A stretch of DNA of 46,982 nt from Candidatus Omnitrophota bacterium (GTDB taxonomy: Bacteria > Omnitrophota > Gorgyraeia > JAFGHF01): NCBI GenBank assembly GCA_016939375.1, contig JAFGHF010000008.1:1-46982 (forward strand), in the 5' to 3' direction. The notes under the pieces are model-generated. The model saw only the letters and a program-made list of their open reading frames with translations. It was not told the origin of the DNA and did not search any database. Below, in pieces: positions 26,564 to 34,718 of the stretch. The first letter of the stretch is position 1, and every line of letters begins with the position of its first letter. The translations under genes and the position numbers were made by a program.

Positions 26564-26599
26564 ATTGTCTTGAGAAAAGTTATAGAAAGCTGAGAGGCT

Positions 26600-26881
26600 A
26601 TGAAAAAATTTCTATTGGGATTGATAGTAGGTATATTTTTAGCAAGTTACATTTATTTATTCCTTAATATCGGACCGCAATTCCATGTGACATTGGGCCA
26701 TCTCTTAGACAAAGACACATTGTATTTAAAAGACGGTTCGGTATTACAAGGTTGGATAATCAAAAAGGATTCTCGAAATATCTGGTTTGCCCAGGAAAAG
26801 GGTTATTTTACTTTACCTCTCTCTCAGTGCGAGATAATCCAGGAAAATGCCCTTCTGCAATATATTTGGGAGTTGATCTAA
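26600..26881 (+). CDS. Small membrane-anchored protein with K-D-G beta domain
   Basis: This is a 93-residue protein with one N-terminal membrane helix (about 5-25). A compact beta domain with 'LYLKDGSVLQGWIIKKDSRN' and 'GYFTLPLSQCEII' (about 40-81) follows. The same pattern occurs at the C-terminus of the GGDEF protein (36868) and in the peptidase-like protein (44571). No named family is known to me. It is the first gene behind the shared promoter and ends 2 nt before the PilZ gene start, so the two are likely partners. Confidence 0.65.
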   Translation: MKKFLLGLIVGIFLASYIYLFLNIGPQFHVTLGHLLDKDTLYLKDGSVLQGWIIKKDSRNIWFAQEKGYFTLPLSQCEIIQENALLQYIWELI

Positions 26882-26883
26882 GT

Positions 26884-27693
26884 TTGGATAACAATCCTAC
26901 CCCGCCACCTGAAAAACAAGAAAGAATTTTCTTTCGCTTGCCCATCAGGGTACGGGCTAAGACGATTTTTGCGGATCGGCCTGGTCCAGACATAGTAATA
27001 GATGAAATAAGCACTGCCGGGTTTTCTTTTTCAGTCAAGGCGCCGGTCGAATTTCCTGAAACCTTCGAAGTGTCATTTCGCCTGCCCGATTCTTTAAAGA
27101 TACTGAGGATCTCGGTAGAGGTGAAAGACCGTGTTAGCGTCAAGGATAAACAGAGGATAGGTTGCCGGTTTTCAGATATCTCCGATGAAAATAAAGAGAG
27201 GATCAATAACTACATTATCCAACTTTCCGATTTTTCCATACCCTGCGTTATACTTAGCATAGCTACTTTTTTACTTTCTATTGACGCCCTTTGCCGACTT
27301 TTTGCTTATTTGGCGATTATGAATTATGCCCGGGCGCCGTTCTTAAAAGGTTTTTCCGCGACATCCCTATCCCCTTATTATATTTTGCTACTTTGCTTCT
27401 ATGCATTTATCTGTTTTATGGCTCTGGTCTTTAGCGACGACATGAGAAAAAGAGGTTTCATGATAAACATATCCTGCGTAGGGTTTGCTTTTATCTTTAT
27501 TCTGGCGAAAAGTATTTTGTATTGGAAGGTACGCATGGGGCAAAGCCACTATTTAGTCTTGAACCCCTATTCTTGGATACAATTCGCCCTTTTGTTCTAT
27601 ACTGCTTTGGCAATAGTAGTGGGGGCTACTTATCTTAAACGGGTGGTCACTGTTTCCGATGCCCTCCAGGCCCATCGCAGAACAACACAGTAA
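26884..27693 (+). CDS. PilZ-domain membrane protein
   Basis: The open frame extends upstream to 26752. I prefer the TTG at 26884, 11 nt after GGGAG and 2 nt past the previous stop, because the longer N-terminus only re-reads the neighbouring gene. The PilZ c-di-GMP-binding domain occupies about 10-112: 'RIFFRLPIRVRAK' supplies RxxxR, and 'DEISTAGFSF' the (D/N)xSxxG turn. Four membrane helices follow (about 118-140, 155-178, 190-210 and 228-250). It is a candidate c-di-GMP receptor acting at the inner membrane. Confidence 0.78.
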   Translation: MDNNPTPPPEKQERIFFRLPIRVRAKTIFADRPGPDIVIDEISTAGFSFSVKAPVEFPETFEVSFRLPDSLKILRISVEVKDRVSVKDKQRIGCRFSDISDENKERINNYIIQLSDFSIPCVILSIATFLLSIDALCRLFAYLAIMNYARAPFLKGFSATSLSPYYILLLCFYAFICFMALVFSDDMRKRGFMINISCVGFAFIFILAKSILYWKVRMGQSHYLVLNPYSWIQFALLFYTALAIVVGATYLKRVVTVSDALQAHRRTTQ

Positions 27694-27699
27694 TAGACC

Positions 27700-28119
27700 A
27701 TGAAAAAATTTCTGATTGCAATCGGCATTATAGCGGTTCTGATAGGCGGCTGGCTGCTTTTTGCTAAGAGCCTGATGCCCGGGGCAGAAGAAGTTATCGC
27801 TGTTTTTCACGAGCGCTATAACCAGCGGGATTTCAAAGCTATATATGAGCAGATGACAAGCAAGGAATTCAAAGAGATCCTGGCCTATGAGCCCGTTTTC
27901 AAATATTTTGGAGATACACATGATGCGCTGGGAGGTGTCACTGCCAGCAAAAAGGGTGCCTGGGGCCTTTTTTATGAAAATGTAGGACTGATATTCAACA
28001 TCGAATATGCCACGACTTTTGAGAAAGGCCAGGCCCGGGAATGCTTTAAATTGGTAAAACGAGGCCCTTTCTGGCGTATATTGCTCTATGACCTTAAAGA
28101 AAATCCGGATAATCCTTAA
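27700..28119 (+). CDS. Small membrane-anchored protein, DUF4019/DUF3887-like
   Basis: The 139 residues have an N-terminal helix (about 3-24) followed by 'AEEVIAVFHERYNQRDFKAIYEQMTSKEFKE'. This is the pattern of NTF2-like periplasmic domains in which a helix precedes a conserved 'fn.gdy..iy...s..f'. The strands 'YATTFEKGQARECFKLVKR' and 'PFWRILLYDLK' complete it. Function is unknown. It lies 6 nt after the PilZ gene and closes that operon. Confidence 0.6.
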   Translation: MKKFLIAIGIIAVLIGGWLLFAKSLMPGAEEVIAVFHERYNQRDFKAIYEQMTSKEFKEILAYEPVFKYFGDTHDALGGVTASKKGAWGLFYENVGLIFNIEYATTFEKGQARECFKLVKRGPFWRILLYDLKENPDNP

Positions 28120-28133
28120 AGCCCAAATTGTTA

Positions 28134-28162
28134 TTGACTTACTTGCCTTAGGGCAGTAATAT
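28134..28162 (+). promoter_or_regulatory. Promoter ahead of the lipoprotein gene
   Basis: TTGACT (28134-28139), a 17-nt spacer and TAATAT (28157-28162). The predicted start point near 28169 is followed within about 5 nt by a terminator hairpin and then by the conserved two-hairpin leader. Confidence 0.6.
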
Positions 28163-28173
28163 ATTGAGTTAAG

Positions 28174-28193
28174 TCGCCATAAGGCGATTTTTT
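28174..28193 (+). terminator. Intrinsic terminator hairpin
   Basis: TCGCC / GGCGA with loop ATAA is followed by six T (28188-28193). It may end the PilZ operon transcript. It also sits between the promoter at 28134 and the lipoprotein gene, so it would have to be bypassed by transcripts from that promoter. Confidence 0.7.
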
Positions 28194-28195
28194 AT

Positions 28196-28281
28196 GGTAT
28201 AGGAAAGTATAAAAATATCAGATACCACTGCGAGAATCGCATCAGAGTTATCAGGAAGCGATTTTCTTATATATAAACAGG
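28196..28281 (+). promoter_or_regulatory. Conserved two-hairpin leader, copy 1
   Basis: Hairpin 1: GGTAT (28196-28200) with ATACC (28222-28226), loop starting AGGAAAGTATA. The spacer ACTGC follows. Hairpin 2: GAGAATCGC (28232-28240) with GCGATTTTC (28258-28266). The block ends in AAACAGG (28275-28281). Copy 2 at 35200 keeps every block while the stem bases vary in a pairing-compatible way. This suggests a structured RNA upstream of the lipoprotein start (28311). It matches no riboswitch consensus I know. Confidence 0.6.
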
Positions 28282-28310
28282 TTAAATTATTGGGGAAAAA
28301 GGAGGCGGTG

Positions 28311-28658
28311 ATGAAAAAAGTTTTCTTAGGCGCTATCTGCGTGGCTTTGCTATTCAGCTTTTGTTTTGCTGGTTGTGGCGCTAAAAAAGCTGAATCGAGC
28401 AAGGCGGCAATAGAACAGGCCAAGACAATGGAGACAGTAGAGCAAAAGGCCGATTACCTGATTGGCCAGGCAAAGGCCTTTTACAGCTCCAAGGAATTTC
28501 AAGACGCGATAGATGTAGCCCAGTATATCCTTAGGTATCTGGATAAAGATTCTCAAGAGGCCAAGGACCTTGTCAATAAGGCCAAGGATGCCCTTGCGGC
28601 CCAGGCACAAAAAGTCATGGAAGATGCTAAGAAGGGCCTGTCTGAGTTTGGCAAATAG
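28311..28658 (+). CDS. Small helical lipoprotein
   Basis: The ATG at 28311 follows AAGGAGGCGGTG; an upstream in-frame TTG is ignored. The lipobox is FAGC with Cys near residue 22. The mature ~94 residues are helical and TPR-like ('ADYLIGQAKAFYSSKEFQDAIDVAQYILRYLD', then 'AKDLVNKAKDALAAQ'). It is probably an envelope scaffold or a subunit of a larger complex. It leads a run of three or four small envelope genes behind the conserved leader. Confidence 0.75.
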   Translation: MKKVFLGAICVALLFSFCFAGCGAKKAESSKAAIEQAKTMETVEQKADYLIGQAKAFYSSKEFQDAIDVAQYILRYLDKDSQEAKDLVNKAKDALAAQAQKVMEDAKKGLSEFGK

Positions 28659-28683
28659 TAGCTGCAAAAAAAGGAGGGGGCAG

Positions 28684-29010
28684 ATGAGAAAAACGATTAG
28701 CTGTATGTTGTTGGTGGCATTTTTGATCAGCGGCGTTACAGTTTTTGCTGCTGAAGGCGGCAAAAAAGGAGCCAGTAGCCAGGCCTATGAGCATGCCAGC
28801 GAAGAGGCGATTTTTCATCGCGTCGGTGACTGGTTTTCTACACTGGGCAAGTCTAAAGAGGAAAAGGCGGCTATTATAGCCGAGCGCAGAGCACAAAGGG
28901 CCGCAGCAAGAGCGGAGAAAGAAGCCGCACAGGAAGCGAAAAAAGCCGAGAAGAAGGCCTCGAAAACGGCCAAAAAAGCTGAGAAGAAGCTAAAGGATAA
29001 ACTGCAGTAA
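28684..29010 (+). CDS. Secreted Ala/Lys/Glu-rich coiled-coil protein
   Basis: The ATG at 28684 lies after GGAGGGGGC and gives a signal peptide (VFA-AEGG, about 21). The mature protein of ~87 residues is dominated by a charged Ala/Lys/Glu helix (about 55-105) with repeated AEKKA-like heptads. An earlier ATG at 28570 would overlap the lipoprotein gene and mask the signal peptide. No family is recognised; a periplasmic spacer or structural role fits the composition. Confidence 0.65.
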   Translation: MRKTISCMLLVAFLISGVTVFAAEGGKKGASSQAYEHASEEAIFHRVGDWFSTLGKSKEEKAAIIAERRAQRAAARAEKEAAQEAKKAEKKASKTAKKAEKKLKDKLQ

Positions 29011-29049
29011 GACAAAAAGTCAAACGCAGTCGGAAAGGAAAACTCTGCC

Positions 29050-29892
29050 ATGAAAAAGATCTTATCTACGGTTGTTGTCGTTATCGTCATCTTTTTGGTC
29101 ATTTCCGTTGGCAAGGACCTGATCATAAAGACATCAGCGGAAAAGGTAACGGAGATGGTCACTGGCTTGAAGCTTTCAATAAGCAGCTTTAAGGTAGGGG
29201 TGATAAATACCTTGGTGGGAATAAGAGACTTGCGTCTACACAACCCCAAAGGTTATAAAGACAAAATAATGCTTGATATGCCGGAGATTTATGTCGACTA
29301 TGACTTGCCGGCAATCATGAGGGGCACAGTGCATTTGGAAGAGATGCGCATCAATATGCAAGAGTTTTTTGTGGTCAAGAATGAACGAGGAGAACTCAAC
29401 CTTGATTCGCTAAAAGTGGTACAAGCCCAAAAGGAAGGCAAAAAGCCCCAAGAACAAGAAAAAGGAAAAACACCCCAGATAAAGATAGACAACCTACAAC
29501 TGAAAATCGGCAAAGTCGTATATAAGGACTATTCTAAAGGCGGCACGCCGCAGGTCAGGGAGTTCAATGTAAATCTGAACGAAAAATACAGCAATATCAC
29601 AAATCCCTATTCTCTGGTAAGCCTGATTGTAGTAAAGGCGTTGGCTAATACTACGATAGCCAACTTGACCAACTTTGATCTTCGTGGGCTCCAAGGGACA
29701 GTTTCCGATACCTTGGCTTCGGCTCAGAAGATAGTAGGCGAAGCTACGGCAAAGGCCCAGGAGACCATCAAACAGACTACGGCAATCGCTGAAGAAGCTG
29801 CCCAGAAGACACAACAGGCGGTAGAGGATATCCAAAAGACGACGGAAAGCTTAAAAGAGACCTTTAAGCTTCCTTTTGGCACTAAAGACTAA
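29050..29892 (+). CDS. AsmA-like single-pass periplasmic protein
   Basis: An N-terminal membrane helix (about 3-22) is followed by 'VTGLKLSISSFKVGVINTLVGIRDLRLHNPKGY', a beta-rich segment like the N-terminus of AsmA/DUF748 proteins. 'PEIYVDYDLPAIMRGTVHLEEMRI' and 'NLDSLK' then follow in the usual order. A Gln/Lys-rich linker (about 137-155) and a long C-terminal helix ('AKAQETIKQTTAIAEEA') are additions. AsmA relatives act in lipid transport or outer-membrane assembly. At 280 residues this is a short version. Exact role unknown. Confidence 0.65.
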   Translation: MKKILSTVVVVIVIFLVISVGKDLIIKTSAEKVTEMVTGLKLSISSFKVGVINTLVGIRDLRLHNPKGYKDKIMLDMPEIYVDYDLPAIMRGTVHLEEMRINMQEFFVVKNERGELNLDSLKVVQAQKEGKKPQEQEKGKTPQIKIDNLQLKIGKVVYKDYSKGGTPQVREFNVNLNEKYSNITNPYSLVSLIVVKALANTTIANLTNFDLRGLQGTVSDTLASAQKIVGEATAKAQETIKQTTAIAEEAAQKTQQAVEDIQKTTESLKETFKLPFGTKD

Positions 29893-29979
29893 CAGACCTC
29901 TTCAATATAGTTTCTCACCAAATAATATTGTGTGCGATGTGTGTAGTGGTATGCCTTCTGTAATATCCGAGCTTTTAAA

Positions 29980-30528
29980 ATGAGAAAAGCAAACAATATA
30001 GCCACGCTTTGTGTATTATTGTCTTTTTTATCTACCTTGGCCTTTGCAGCGAGCCCGTTGGATAAGGTCGAAGGAGTCAGCCTGGCCGCTGAGGAAATAC
30101 AACAGGTAAGGGAAGAAATATTCGCATTAGAAAAGACGATGGATGAGCTTGAAGTTATGATAGATTCTGATGCGCAAGAGTTACAGGACCTTTCCCAGCA
30201 GCAGCAGGAAATAGAAAAGAAGTGGTACATCCTGGGCCAAGACGCAGAGCTTTCTTATGAAGCCGTGCGTGAAGGCATCGAGGAGGAGTCAGAACCGATA
30301 AGAGAAAGATATACAGAGCTCAATTCGCGCTGGTGGCAGGCAAAAAGATTTTTAAACGGCCTAGAAGAACATTTGGAACTGTTGCACAACGTGCTTGACG
30401 GCAGTTATTTCACTTCATTGTATAGATTAAGAGAAAAACAGGATTCCGCGCAAAGCACGGAAGCTATATTGCAACAGGCAAAAGAAGCCCGTGAGGTCGT
30501 ATCCTCTTTTATGGCCCATCAGTATTAA
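29980..30528 (+). CDS. Secreted coiled-coil protein
   Basis: The 182-residue protein has a signal peptide (AFA-ASP, about 25). It is almost wholly helical, with a strong coiled-coil at about 38-85 ('EIQQVREEIFALEKTMDEL' then 'QELQDLSQQQQEIEKKWY') and a second at 100-150. I recognise no domain. It lies between the AsmA-like gene and pgi; no clear ribosome site precedes the ATG. Confidence 0.6.
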   Translation: MRKANNIATLCVLLSFLSTLAFAASPLDKVEGVSLAAEEIQQVREEIFALEKTMDELEVMIDSDAQELQDLSQQQQEIEKKWYILGQDAELSYEAVREGIEEESEPIRERYTELNSRWWQAKRFLNGLEEHLELLHNVLDGSYFTSLYRLREKQDSAQSTEAILQQAKEAREVVSSFMAHQY

Positions 30529-30564
30529 TAGAAGACAGGTCTTTAAAGAAAGGAACTTTTTAAG

Positions 30565-32031
30565 GTGAGACATTTAAAATTTGACTTTAACAATATGTTC
30601 AGCTCTAATGTGGGCAAAGACCATGGCGTTAGAGAAAATGAACTAAAAAACGCAACAAAAGTCATACAGAAAACACATAAGCATTTGAAAAAAATAATCA
30701 ATAGCCCCTTTGAGCGCATTGCCCTCGGCCTTGAATGGACACAGCTGCCCTATCAGAATAAGGGTACACTGGAACAGATCCAGGTTTTAGGCGATGAGAT
30801 AGCGAAAAGATTTGAAAATGTCGTCTTCTTAGGTATTGGTGGTTCATACCTAGGCCTTAAAGCCGCGCAGGATGCCCTGGCCCCCTGTTATTATAATGAA
30901 TTTAGTCCCTTGCGCAATAAACGCCCGCGAATATATTTTGAGGGCAATAATCTAGACGCCCAGACGCTCAGCGTATTAATAAAAAATCTCGAGCCCAAGA
31001 AGACCTTTGTAGTGGTGATCTCTAAATCGGGCGAAACAACAGAGACCAAAGCGGCGTTTCAAATAGTAGAAAGCTGGCTTAAAAAGCATGTGGGGAAAAG
31101 TTATGGCCGACAGGTCGTCGCTATTACCGATCCGCGTTCGGGAAGCTTAAGGAAGAAGGTGAATGCGGCCCACAGCCGGGATGCTTTAAGTTTTCGCAGT
31201 TTGCCGCTTTTAAAGGGTGTGGGCGGAAGGTTTTCCGAGTTTAATATGGGGCTTTTGCATTTGGCGATCATCGGAGTAGATATAAAAGAAGTGCTGGCGG
31301 GAGCCAGAGCCATGCTTAGACGGTGCAGTAGCCCTTCAGTATATGAAAATCCAGCCTATATGTATGCCCTGCTTCAGACGATCCTTTATATTAAAAAGAG
31401 AAAATCGATTGCAATATTAATGCCTTTTTCGGAAAAACTAAAATCGACAGCTGATTGGTATGTGCAGTTATTGGCCGAAAGCCTGGGAAAAAAATACGGT
31501 AGAAGGATCGAGACTGATTCATCTGGCAGGGAGATATGGAAAAAGGCTAACATAGTAAACCTGGGCCGGACCCCCATCTCTGCCCGGGGCACAAACGACC
31601 TGCATTCGATCCAGCAGAATAATATTGAAGGCGAAAACAATAAGACTGTTACTTTTGTGCGCGTAGCAAGCTTTGCCCGGGATCTGAGGACCCCTAAAGC
31701 AGGCGATTTCTTAAGCGATAGGAGCTATTGCAAATTGTTGAACTTGGCGCACGAGGCCACTGAATGGGCCCTATCCAGAGAAAAAAGGCCAAATTGCACT
31801 ATTATTATGCCGCAGGTGAACCCTTACCATTGGGGCGAACTTATCTTTTTCTTTGAGATAGCCACAGCTTTCGAAGGTGAATTATTGGAGGTAAACGCTT
31901 TTGACCAACCGGGGGTGGAAAGTTATAAAAATTATATGTATTACAAACTGCGCAGGCCCGGTATGCCTAAGGAAATCGCCAGAGAAATAAAAGATAACCC
32001 GTTAGTCAAGAAGACGAGATTTATTATCTAG
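30565..32031 (+). CDS. pgi: Glucose-6-phosphate isomerase
   Basis: It interconverts glucose-6-phosphate and fructose-6-phosphate in the cytoplasm. A GTG start gives 488 residues. Signature pieces: 'VVFLGIGGSYLGLKAAQDAL' (about 92-110, SIS phosphate loop), 'VVVISKSGETTETKAAF' (about 149-165), 'GGRFSEFNMGLLHLAIIG' (about 220-237) and the C-terminal 'NPYHWGELIFFFEIA' / 'DQPGVESYKNYMY'. The catalytic Glu, His and Lys contexts are all in place. The transaldolase gene follows after 26 nt, linking glycolysis and the pentose phosphate pathway. Confidence 0.95.
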   Translation: MRHLKFDFNNMFSSNVGKDHGVRENELKNATKVIQKTHKHLKKIINSPFERIALGLEWTQLPYQNKGTLEQIQVLGDEIAKRFENVVFLGIGGSYLGLKAAQDALAPCYYNEFSPLRNKRPRIYFEGNNLDAQTLSVLIKNLEPKKTFVVVISKSGETTETKAAFQIVESWLKKHVGKSYGRQVVAITDPRSGSLRKKVNAAHSRDALSFRSLPLLKGVGGRFSEFNMGLLHLAIIGVDIKEVLAGARAMLRRCSSPSVYENPAYMYALLQTILYIKKRKSIAILMPFSEKLKSTADWYVQLLAESLGKKYGRRIETDSSGREIWKKANIVNLGRTPISARGTNDLHSIQQNNIEGENNKTVTFVRVASFARDLRTPKAGDFLSDRSYCKLLNLAHEATEWALSREKRPNCTIIMPQVNPYHWGELIFFFEIATAFEGELLEVNAFDQPGVESYKNYMYYKLRRPGMPKEIAREIKDNPLVKKTRFII

Positions 32032-32057
32032 AGATACAAAAAGGAAGGGAAGGCTTT

Positions 32058-33191
32058 ATGGTTAAAACATCGATTCAGGATTTAGCAGCTCTGGGCCAGA
32101 GTGTGTGGCTGGATAATATCAACAGGTCGATGATCGAGAAAGGTATATTGAGAGAAATGATCGCTAAGGGTTTGCGGGGAGTGACTTCAAACCCTTCGAT
32201 TTTTGACAAAGCGATTTCTTTAAGCAAAGATTATGACCAAAAGATATTCGAGCTATTCGCAGCAGGTAAGTCTACATTCGATACATATGATGAACTTACT
32301 ATCAAAGACATTCAAGATGCCGCAGATATATTTTTGCCGGTGCATGAAGAGACTTCCGGCCTTGATGGATATATAAGCTTAGAGGTAAATCCCAAGCTGG
32401 CCTACGCGACTGAAGCTACGGTCAAAGAAGGCCTCAGGCTTCATCGCCAAGTAAACAGGCCAAATTTAATGTTAAAGGTCCCCTCCACAGAGCAGGGATA
32501 TCAGGCAGTGGAAGAATTGACCGCACATGGCATAAACGTAAATGTAACGCTTATCTTTTCTGTCGAGCAATATCGTAATTCCGCCCGGGCCTATATTCGA
32601 GGTATAAAGCGTTTTCTTCAGAATAAAGGAGAGCCTAAAGACGTGCGTTCCGTAGCCAGTGTATTCGTAAGCAGGGTCGATACGCTTGTCGATAAGCTCC
32701 TGGACCAAGCCCTTAGCTCCGAGCAAGCTAACGATGAAAAAGAAAAAATCAATTCCTTAAAAGGCAAAGCGGCAGTGGCAAATTCCAGCTTAATATATGG
32801 AGAATATTGGCGAATTTTCTCTGGCCCCGAATTTAAGGAACTTAAACAGAAAGGTGTCAACGCACAGAGGGTGTTGTGGGGTTCTACCAGCACCAAGAAT
32901 CCCGCATACAGCGATATCAAATATGTAAGCGAACTTATCGCCAGGAATACGATAAACACAATGCCCGAGGTGACTTTCCAGGCCTTTTTGGACCACGGTA
33001 TAGCAGAAGAGGCTTTAGGCGCTGATATCGCTAAAAGCGAAGGGGTGATCGGACGGTTATCCGCTTTGGGTATTGATGTCAATGAAGCCTGCGAGCAACT
33101 CTTAAAAGACGGAGTAATTGCATTTGAACGGTCATTTGAGTCTTTGTTGAAGGCTATAGAGAAAAAGGCCGCCTCTCTGTGTAAAAAATAG
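32058..33191 (+). CDS. tal: Transaldolase
   Basis: It transfers dihydroxyacetone units in the pentose phosphate pathway. 'LGQSVWLDNINRSMI' at the start, 'LRGVTSNPSIFDKAI' (about 38-52), the Schiff-base Lys in 'NLMLKVPSTEQGYQAVEEL' (about 136-154) and 'VNVTLIFSVEQYRN' (about 159-172) are the standard signatures. Length 377 matches the long Tal form often paired with pgi. It probably forms one operon with pgi and the two small ferritin-like genes that follow. Confidence 0.95.
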   Translation: MVKTSIQDLAALGQSVWLDNINRSMIEKGILREMIAKGLRGVTSNPSIFDKAISLSKDYDQKIFELFAAGKSTFDTYDELTIKDIQDAADIFLPVHEETSGLDGYISLEVNPKLAYATEATVKEGLRLHRQVNRPNLMLKVPSTEQGYQAVEELTAHGINVNVTLIFSVEQYRNSARAYIRGIKRFLQNKGEPKDVRSVASVFVSRVDTLVDKLLDQALSSEQANDEKEKINSLKGKAAVANSSLIYGEYWRIFSGPEFKELKQKGVNAQRVLWGSTSTKNPAYSDIKYVSELIARNTINTMPEVTFQAFLDHGIAEEALGADIAKSEGVIGRLSALGIDVNEACEQLLKDGVIAFERSFESLLKAIEKKAASLCKK

Positions 33192-33202
33192 GGCTAAAAA
33201 AT

Positions 33203-33442
33203 ATGGTTGCTAAGGACGAGCTGTTAAAAGATTTAAGCGAATATTTAGCGCTGGAGGAAGAGATCATCAGGAATTTATCTACTTTTTTCCAGTATTTAGG
33301 CTGGAAGAATGAAGTTGCTCCAGAGGATTCCGAGAAGATCATGTCAGGCCTAAAGAGCCTACAGCAGGATACACAGAGGCATTCGGGGATAATCAAGGAT
33401 ATGCTTAAATATGTGGAGGTTTCGGGCAAGGATGAGTTCTAA
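33203..33442 (+). CDS. Small two-helix protein, degenerate half of a ferritin-like pair
   Basis: The 79 residues form helix-turn-helix hairpin sequence: 'EYLALEEEIIRNLSTFFQYLG' then 'GLKSLQQDTQRHSGIIKDMLKYV'. The layout mirrors the next gene (E-rich helix, then a helix ending D-x-x-R-H). The Glu of the metal-binding ExxH is replaced by Thr (TQRH). It could be a structural partner of the next protein. It is 11 nt after tal and overlaps the next start by 11 nt. Confidence 0.55.
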   Translation: MVAKDELLKDLSEYLALEEEIIRNLSTFFQYLGWKNEVAPEDSEKIMSGLKSLQQDTQRHSGIIKDMLKYVEVSGKDEF

Positions 33443-33629
33443 CGAGGTCTATAAAAAGGAATTTCAAAAAGCCCTGCTTATAGAAGAAAGGGCCAGGGAT
33501 TACTATAAATATTATATTGATAGAATAAAGGACGCCAAATTATTAGAAAAGTTTAAAGAGATCTACGCCGATGAGCAAAGACATGTTCAAGTTGTAAAGG
33601 AATTCATCGATATCCTTTCTAAAGAATAA
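33432..33629 (+). CDS. Small two-helix ferritin/rubrerythrin-like protein
   Basis: The 65-residue form from the ATG at 33432 is preferred, with GGAGG 12 nt upstream. Helix 1 'FQKALLIEERARDYYKYYIDRI' and helix 2 'LEKFKEIYADEQRHVQVVKEFI' supply E and ExxH (EQRH), the half-site of a di-iron ferritin-like bundle. A four-helix bundle needs two such units, so homodimerisation or pairing with the preceding protein is expected. Iron binding is inferred from motif only. Confidence 0.6.
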   Translation: MSSNEVYKKEFQKALLIEERARDYYKYYIDRIKDAKLLEKFKEIYADEQRHVQVVKEFIDILSKE

Positions 33630-33638
33630 GGGGTGCTA

Positions 33639-34712
33639 ATGAAGAAGCTTAAAAGAGCCGTCTTGGCTCAGATGATATTATCTATTTTTTTGTTTTTCTC
33701 GCTTTCCTGCGGCTATGCCCAAGAGGACCAGCGGGATTCAGAAAATCCCTATGGAGTATTGGGATTTTTGCCTTGGCAGCACCCCTGGAATAGTTACCAT
33801 TATGATACGATTGAGAAGGTCGAGAAGGCAGTGAAATTGATGAGTGAAGCAGGGGTGGGTTTTGTCAGGCTCGATTTTCTCTGGTATGACTTGGAGCCTG
33901 AGCCGGGTGTATTTGATTTTGAATGGTATGATCAGGTAGTGGATGTATTATGGGCAAACGATATAAAGATCCTGGCGCTTTTACATTATAATCCCCGCTG
34001 GCGCCAAGATGTACCCTGGAATGCGCCTCCGGATTTTGACCTTTACAAAAGATATGCTACGGCTATGGTAGAACATTTTAAAGATAGGGTCAAATATTGG
34101 GAGATCTGGAATGAGCCTGATGAAAAGACATATTGGCAGCCTCAGGACGATATGCAGACATATACTGCTTTACTGAAGATGATCTACCCCGAAATAAAAA
34201 AAGTCGACCCCAGCGCTCAAGTGCTTATGGGCGGGGTCTCCAAAACCATAACAGTCTCTTTAAAAAGGATCTACAGAAACGGCGGTAAGGACTTTTTTGA
34301 CGTTGTCAATATCCATCCCTTTGTAGATCCTTTGGCCCCCGATGCGATAGATTATGTAAAAGGTATATATAATGGCGTGTGCAAGGAAATGGCCAAATAC
34401 GGCGATCAGGATAAGAAAATATGGTTTACCGAGATCGGCTGTCCGGGAGTAAAAGAGTCGACCCGGGAAAACGGCTGGTGGAATGGTATCAGCCCTACAG
34501 AAGAACAGCAGGCGCAGTGGGTGGATACAGTGTTTTCAGAGTGCCTGAAGTGGCCCGGCGTAGATAAGGTATTTTGGGCCTTTTTTAGAGACACAGATGA
34601 GCATTTTAAATCGGGAGTGGACTATTTTGGTCTGATCAGAAACGATTTTACTGCAAAACCAGCCTATACAGCTTATAAAAGAATAGCTGCAGAAGCGCAG
34701 AAGGAGGAATAG
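33639..34712 (+). CDS. Secreted clan GH-A glycoside hydrolase (GH39/GH5-like)
   Basis: The ATG at 33639 follows AAGGGG by 5 nt; a GTG two codons earlier overlaps that site. A signal peptide (GYA-QE, about 28) leads into a TIM-barrel of ~330 residues. 'VGFVRLDFLWYDLEPEPGVFDFEWYD' is the early barrel motif. The acid/base Glu is in 'YWEIWNEPDE' (E159) and the nucleophile Glu in 'IWFTEIGCPG' (E265), 106 residues apart. This is the clan GH-A arrangement. Substrate cannot be told; beta-xylosidase, cellulase and related activities occur in this group. Confidence 0.85.
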   Translation: MKKLKRAVLAQMILSIFLFFSLSCGYAQEDQRDSENPYGVLGFLPWQHPWNSYHYDTIEKVEKAVKLMSEAGVGFVRLDFLWYDLEPEPGVFDFEWYDQVVDVLWANDIKILALLHYNPRWRQDVPWNAPPDFDLYKRYATAMVEHFKDRVKYWEIWNEPDEKTYWQPQDDMQTYTALLKMIYPEIKKVDPSAQVLMGGVSKTITVSLKRIYRNGGKDFFDVVNIHPFVDPLAPDAIDYVKGIYNGVCKEMAKYGDQDKKIWFTEIGCPGVKESTRENGWWNGISPTEEQQAQWVDTVFSECLKWPGVDKVFWAFFRDTDEHFKSGVDYFGLIRNDFTAKPAYTAYKRIAAEAQKEE

Positions 34713-34718
34713 CCGATT

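Noticed and set aside
26752-26883. N-terminal 44 residues of the PilZ frame
   Set aside because: They overlap the whole second half of the upstream gene in another frame; a TTG with a ribosome site at 26884 gives a normal PilZ start.
28196-28281. The conserved leader as a c-di-GMP (GEMM), fluoride, preQ1 or guanidine riboswitch
   Set aside because: None of the consensus cores I know for these classes can be laid on either copy.
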